64,000 bases of DNA from Paenibacillus sp. FSL H7-0331 (GTDB lineage Bacteria > Bacillota > Bacilli > Paenibacillales > NBRC-103111), in the NCBI RefSeq assembly GCF_001956045.1, contig NZ_MRTH01000006.1:248001-312000 (forward strand). The letters run 5' to 3'. The position numbers and the translations under genes are program-made. Of this stretch, positions 62,341 to 64,000 are shown piece by piece. The notes under the pieces were generated by a model. That model was not told where the DNA came from and made no database searches. It worked only from the letters and a program-made list of their open reading frames with translations. How positions within the stretch are numbered: position 1 is the stretch's first letter; every line of letters starts with the position of its first letter.

Positions 62341-63422
62341 ACCCTCGCGCCTACTTTCTTTTTAATAGTCCATGAAAGTATCCAAACGATAATGGAAACC
62401 CCAATCAAGACAAACACATTTATAGGTAGACAATAGGTTGTCAGAAAATAAATAAAAGCTGAATCCGATAATGGGATTAAGGTAAAAACACACATAGCAC
62501 TCGCCGAGATCATTAACAAGTTCGTCTTATGTACATTCATTAATTTAGAAAGAACATCGGCAATTAACCATAACGACAACGAAATGCGCACAAATGCCCC
62601 TGCAAGCCACTGGTAAATGGAGAGAAAATCCAAATGCTCGATAAATCGACTAACTTGGACGAGTCTCCATTGTTCAAATGCTGGATATCGTTGTTTGGCC
62701 GCTTCGACCGTTCCAAATTCGGCGATTGAACCCATGAATGGCCCAATGGTTAGGCACGCTAAAATCAAAAGGAGGAGAATCAGCACACGATAATTTAATT
62801 TTCCTGAGATACGGTGCTGCAATAAAACAATGAGAAACAATTCACTTAAACCGCTTGCGGCGAATATGATCCCTCTAAGGACAGGACGAAACCCGTTAAA
62901 TAAAATCGGTCTTAACAGCTTGTAATCCTTATGCGGCATATTCCCTGACATTACAAAGAAACCAAAAAGAACAACAAACGGCAATAAAATACCGGATGTT
63001 AAAGCTAATGCTTTTAAGCCGGAATTAGCTGCTGTCAAGCAAAGAAAAAGTAACGTCAAAATGACGATGAAGGAAGGCGTATTGGGCAAATAGGTTATTT
63101 GTGTCCAGGTAGCCGTTTCTTTTAACGTAGTGGCTCCTATTCCATACACGACAATGAGTAAGGGAAACAGGACTACCCAAGCCCAACCTTTCAAATGGCT
63201 ATAAACCCAAGTAACAAATGAAACCCCATTCATCTTATGTATCGTATGACGAAGTAAGGGTAGCCACAACAAAAAACAGGCAAATGCCAAACAAACTGAA
63301 ATCCATCCATCTTTTCCAGCGATGTTCAGTAGAATAGGAATAATCGTCACATGATTCAACAAACCTGATGAGAGCATGAAAATCATGACAAGTTGAAGCA
63401 GTGAGATGTTTTTGCTATTCAT
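62337..63422 (-). CDS. gerB: GerB-family spore germination permease, B subunit
   Basis: B-type subunit of 361 aa with about ten hydrophobic helices, related to the amino-acid permease superfamily. Motifs near helix 1 (QLVMIFMLSSGLLNHVTIIP) and the WTQITYLPNTPSFIVILTLLFLCLTAANSGLKAL segment fit the Spore_permease family. In receptors of this kind the B subunit carries the germinant-binding pocket. ATG 63422 has AAGGAAG seven bases upstream. It is the first gene of the operon, which is unusual: most receptors are A-B-C. No forespore (sigma G) promoter can be identified with certainty upstream. Confidence 0.92.
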   Translation of the reverse strand: MNSKNISLLQLVMIFMLSSGLLNHVTIIPILLNIAGKDGWISVCLAFACFLLWLPLLRHTIHKMNGVSFVTWVYSHLKGWAWVVLFPLLIVVYGIGATTLKETATWTQITYLPNTPSFIVILTLLFLCLTAANSGLKALALTSGILLPFVVLFGFFVMSGNMPHKDYKLLRPILFNGFRPVLRGIIFAASGLSELFLIVLLQHRISGKLNYRVLILLLLILACLTIGPFMGSIAEFGTVEAAKQRYPAFEQWRLVQVSRFIEHLDFLSIYQWLAGAFVRISLSLWLIADVLSKLMNVHKTNLLMISASAMCVFTLIPLSDSAFIYFLTTYCLPINVFVLIGVSIIVWILSWTIKKKVGARV

Positions 63423-63679
63423 TGAATGACTTCCTTATCACAAAAAAAGATATCCATATTATGTGCTATAGTGATAAAGATATGCATGGTATAGAATCCA
63501 TACGCAGTAGTTTCCTCGATCTGCTGTTCCACAAACTTCAGTTGCTCTTGAAACGCCAGTAGAAAGGTCAATAAGTATTTGCTGGAACGTGGGCAGAAAA
63601 TAGGTGAAGTAGACAGTTGAAATATTGTACACTTGTTAGTGAATCAGGTTGAGTTTTGTGATGCAGATGGGGGAATAAG

Positions 63680-64000
63680 ATGACAACCGTGAATACGGAC
63701 AATCAGGAAGAGCTGGTATGCACCCAGCAAACACGAGAGCAATGGAAACGCAGAGAGCGGGAGTTGATCGCGTGGGTGGATCGTGATAAGCAGGTGCGGA
63801 TACCTAAGCAAACCCTTCCTCTCGGTCAATTGGATATCATAGTGGATGCCGAGCTGCATGGAGCATTGACCCTGCTCAAGCAGCTGCATATACAGACAGA
63901 ATTTTCATGTGCAGGAGTCAGCATCCTGGATGACCCGGAAAATCATTCACTATATGCTTACATTACCTTGCTGGCTTCTGAACAGACGGACCGATTTATT
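63680..64000 (+). CDS. Unknown protein, 3' partial
   Basis: ATG 63680 follows a GGGGGA ribosome site and opens a frame that runs without stop to the window edge (107 codons). The product begins MTTVNTDNQEELVCTQQTR, then WKRRERELIAWVDRDKQVR, and continues with HIQTEFSCAGVSILDDPENHS, in which a Cys sits in a strand before an acidic turn. It looks soluble and acidic to neutral. No family is recognised, and the remainder lies outside. It is transcribed away from the ger operon across a 257-bp gap in which I see no clear element. Confidence 0.6.
   Translation, partial: MTTVNTDNQEELVCTQQTREQWKRRERELIAWVDRDKQVRIPKQTLPLGQLDIIVDAELHGALTLLKQLHIQTEFSCAGVSILDDPENHSLYAYITLLASEQTDRFI

Noticed and set aside
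1..64000. Prophage, integrative element, rRNA or tRNA genes
   Set aside because: No integrase, capsid, portal, terminase or conjugation gene, and no rRNA- or tRNA-like sequence was recognised.

Overview
The window reads as a chromosomal segment of a spore-forming, low-to-mid GC Firmicute, most likely Paenibacillaceae and probably Paenibacillus. The supports are a gerA-family germinant-receptor operon, parE-parC in Bacillus order, a glgBCDA glycogen operon with GlgD, strong AAGGAGG-type ribosome sites with frequent GTG/TTG starts, a LysM-G5-M23 cell-wall peptidase, and a parvulin foldase fused to a copper-amine-oxidase-type N-terminal domain. There are no rRNA, tRNA, CRISPR or prophage genes. 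Both ends cut a gene: the M23 peptidase at the left and an unrecognised protein at the right.

Left part (1-16.8 kb), mostly housekeeping: M23 peptidase, SGNH hydrolase, an ABC-2 exporter pair, topoisomerase IV (parE, parC), a MarR regulator with a candidate operator, a TPR membrane protein, and folD behind a well-formed ZTP (pfl) riboswitch with its own promoter and terminator. A GC-rich block of about 93-bp tandem repeats follows, then a FetAB-like iron exporter, a DUF6438 protein, an RNA pseudouridine synthase, an RNA methyltransferase and a PpiC foldase. Middle left (17-30 kb): the glycogen operon, a HAD phosphatase, a small unknown gene whose promoter carries two LexA (SOS) boxes, and a GntR-regulated sugar-acid module (regulator, binding protein, two permeases, ManD-type dehydratase) with matching operator-like palindromes before the regulator and the transport genes.

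Middle (30-42 kb): an RNase Z-like MBL hydrolase; a secreted protein, ABC-2 exporter and OmpR-type two-component pair forming a likely envelope-stress or peptide-response group, interrupted by a MITE-like element; copZ behind a CsoR-type operator; a DHA2 drug exporter; a GrpB-HAD fusion; a chemoreceptor with almost no extracytoplasmic loop; and a stand-alone aspartate carbamoyltransferase.

Right part (43-64 kb): an accessory stretch, visibly AT-rich from about 45.8 to 51 kb, with single-domain small-molecule enzymes (VOC, NUDIX, aminoglycoside-phosphotransferase-like kinase, VanW, methyltransferase, two nucleotidyltransferases, histidine phosphatase), AraC regulators and a truncated DinB remnant. 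After it come membrane-anchored MsrAB, a gene split by an in-frame amber codon, several unknown proteins, a beta-propeller lipoprotein, an SPFH protein, and a germinant receptor operon in the unusual order B-A-C. No single locus is clearly a new defence or biosynthetic system. The best leads are the dual-LexA-box gene, the accessory enzyme cassette, the GrpB-HAD fusion, the ParC residue at the quinolone position, and the amber-split gene.
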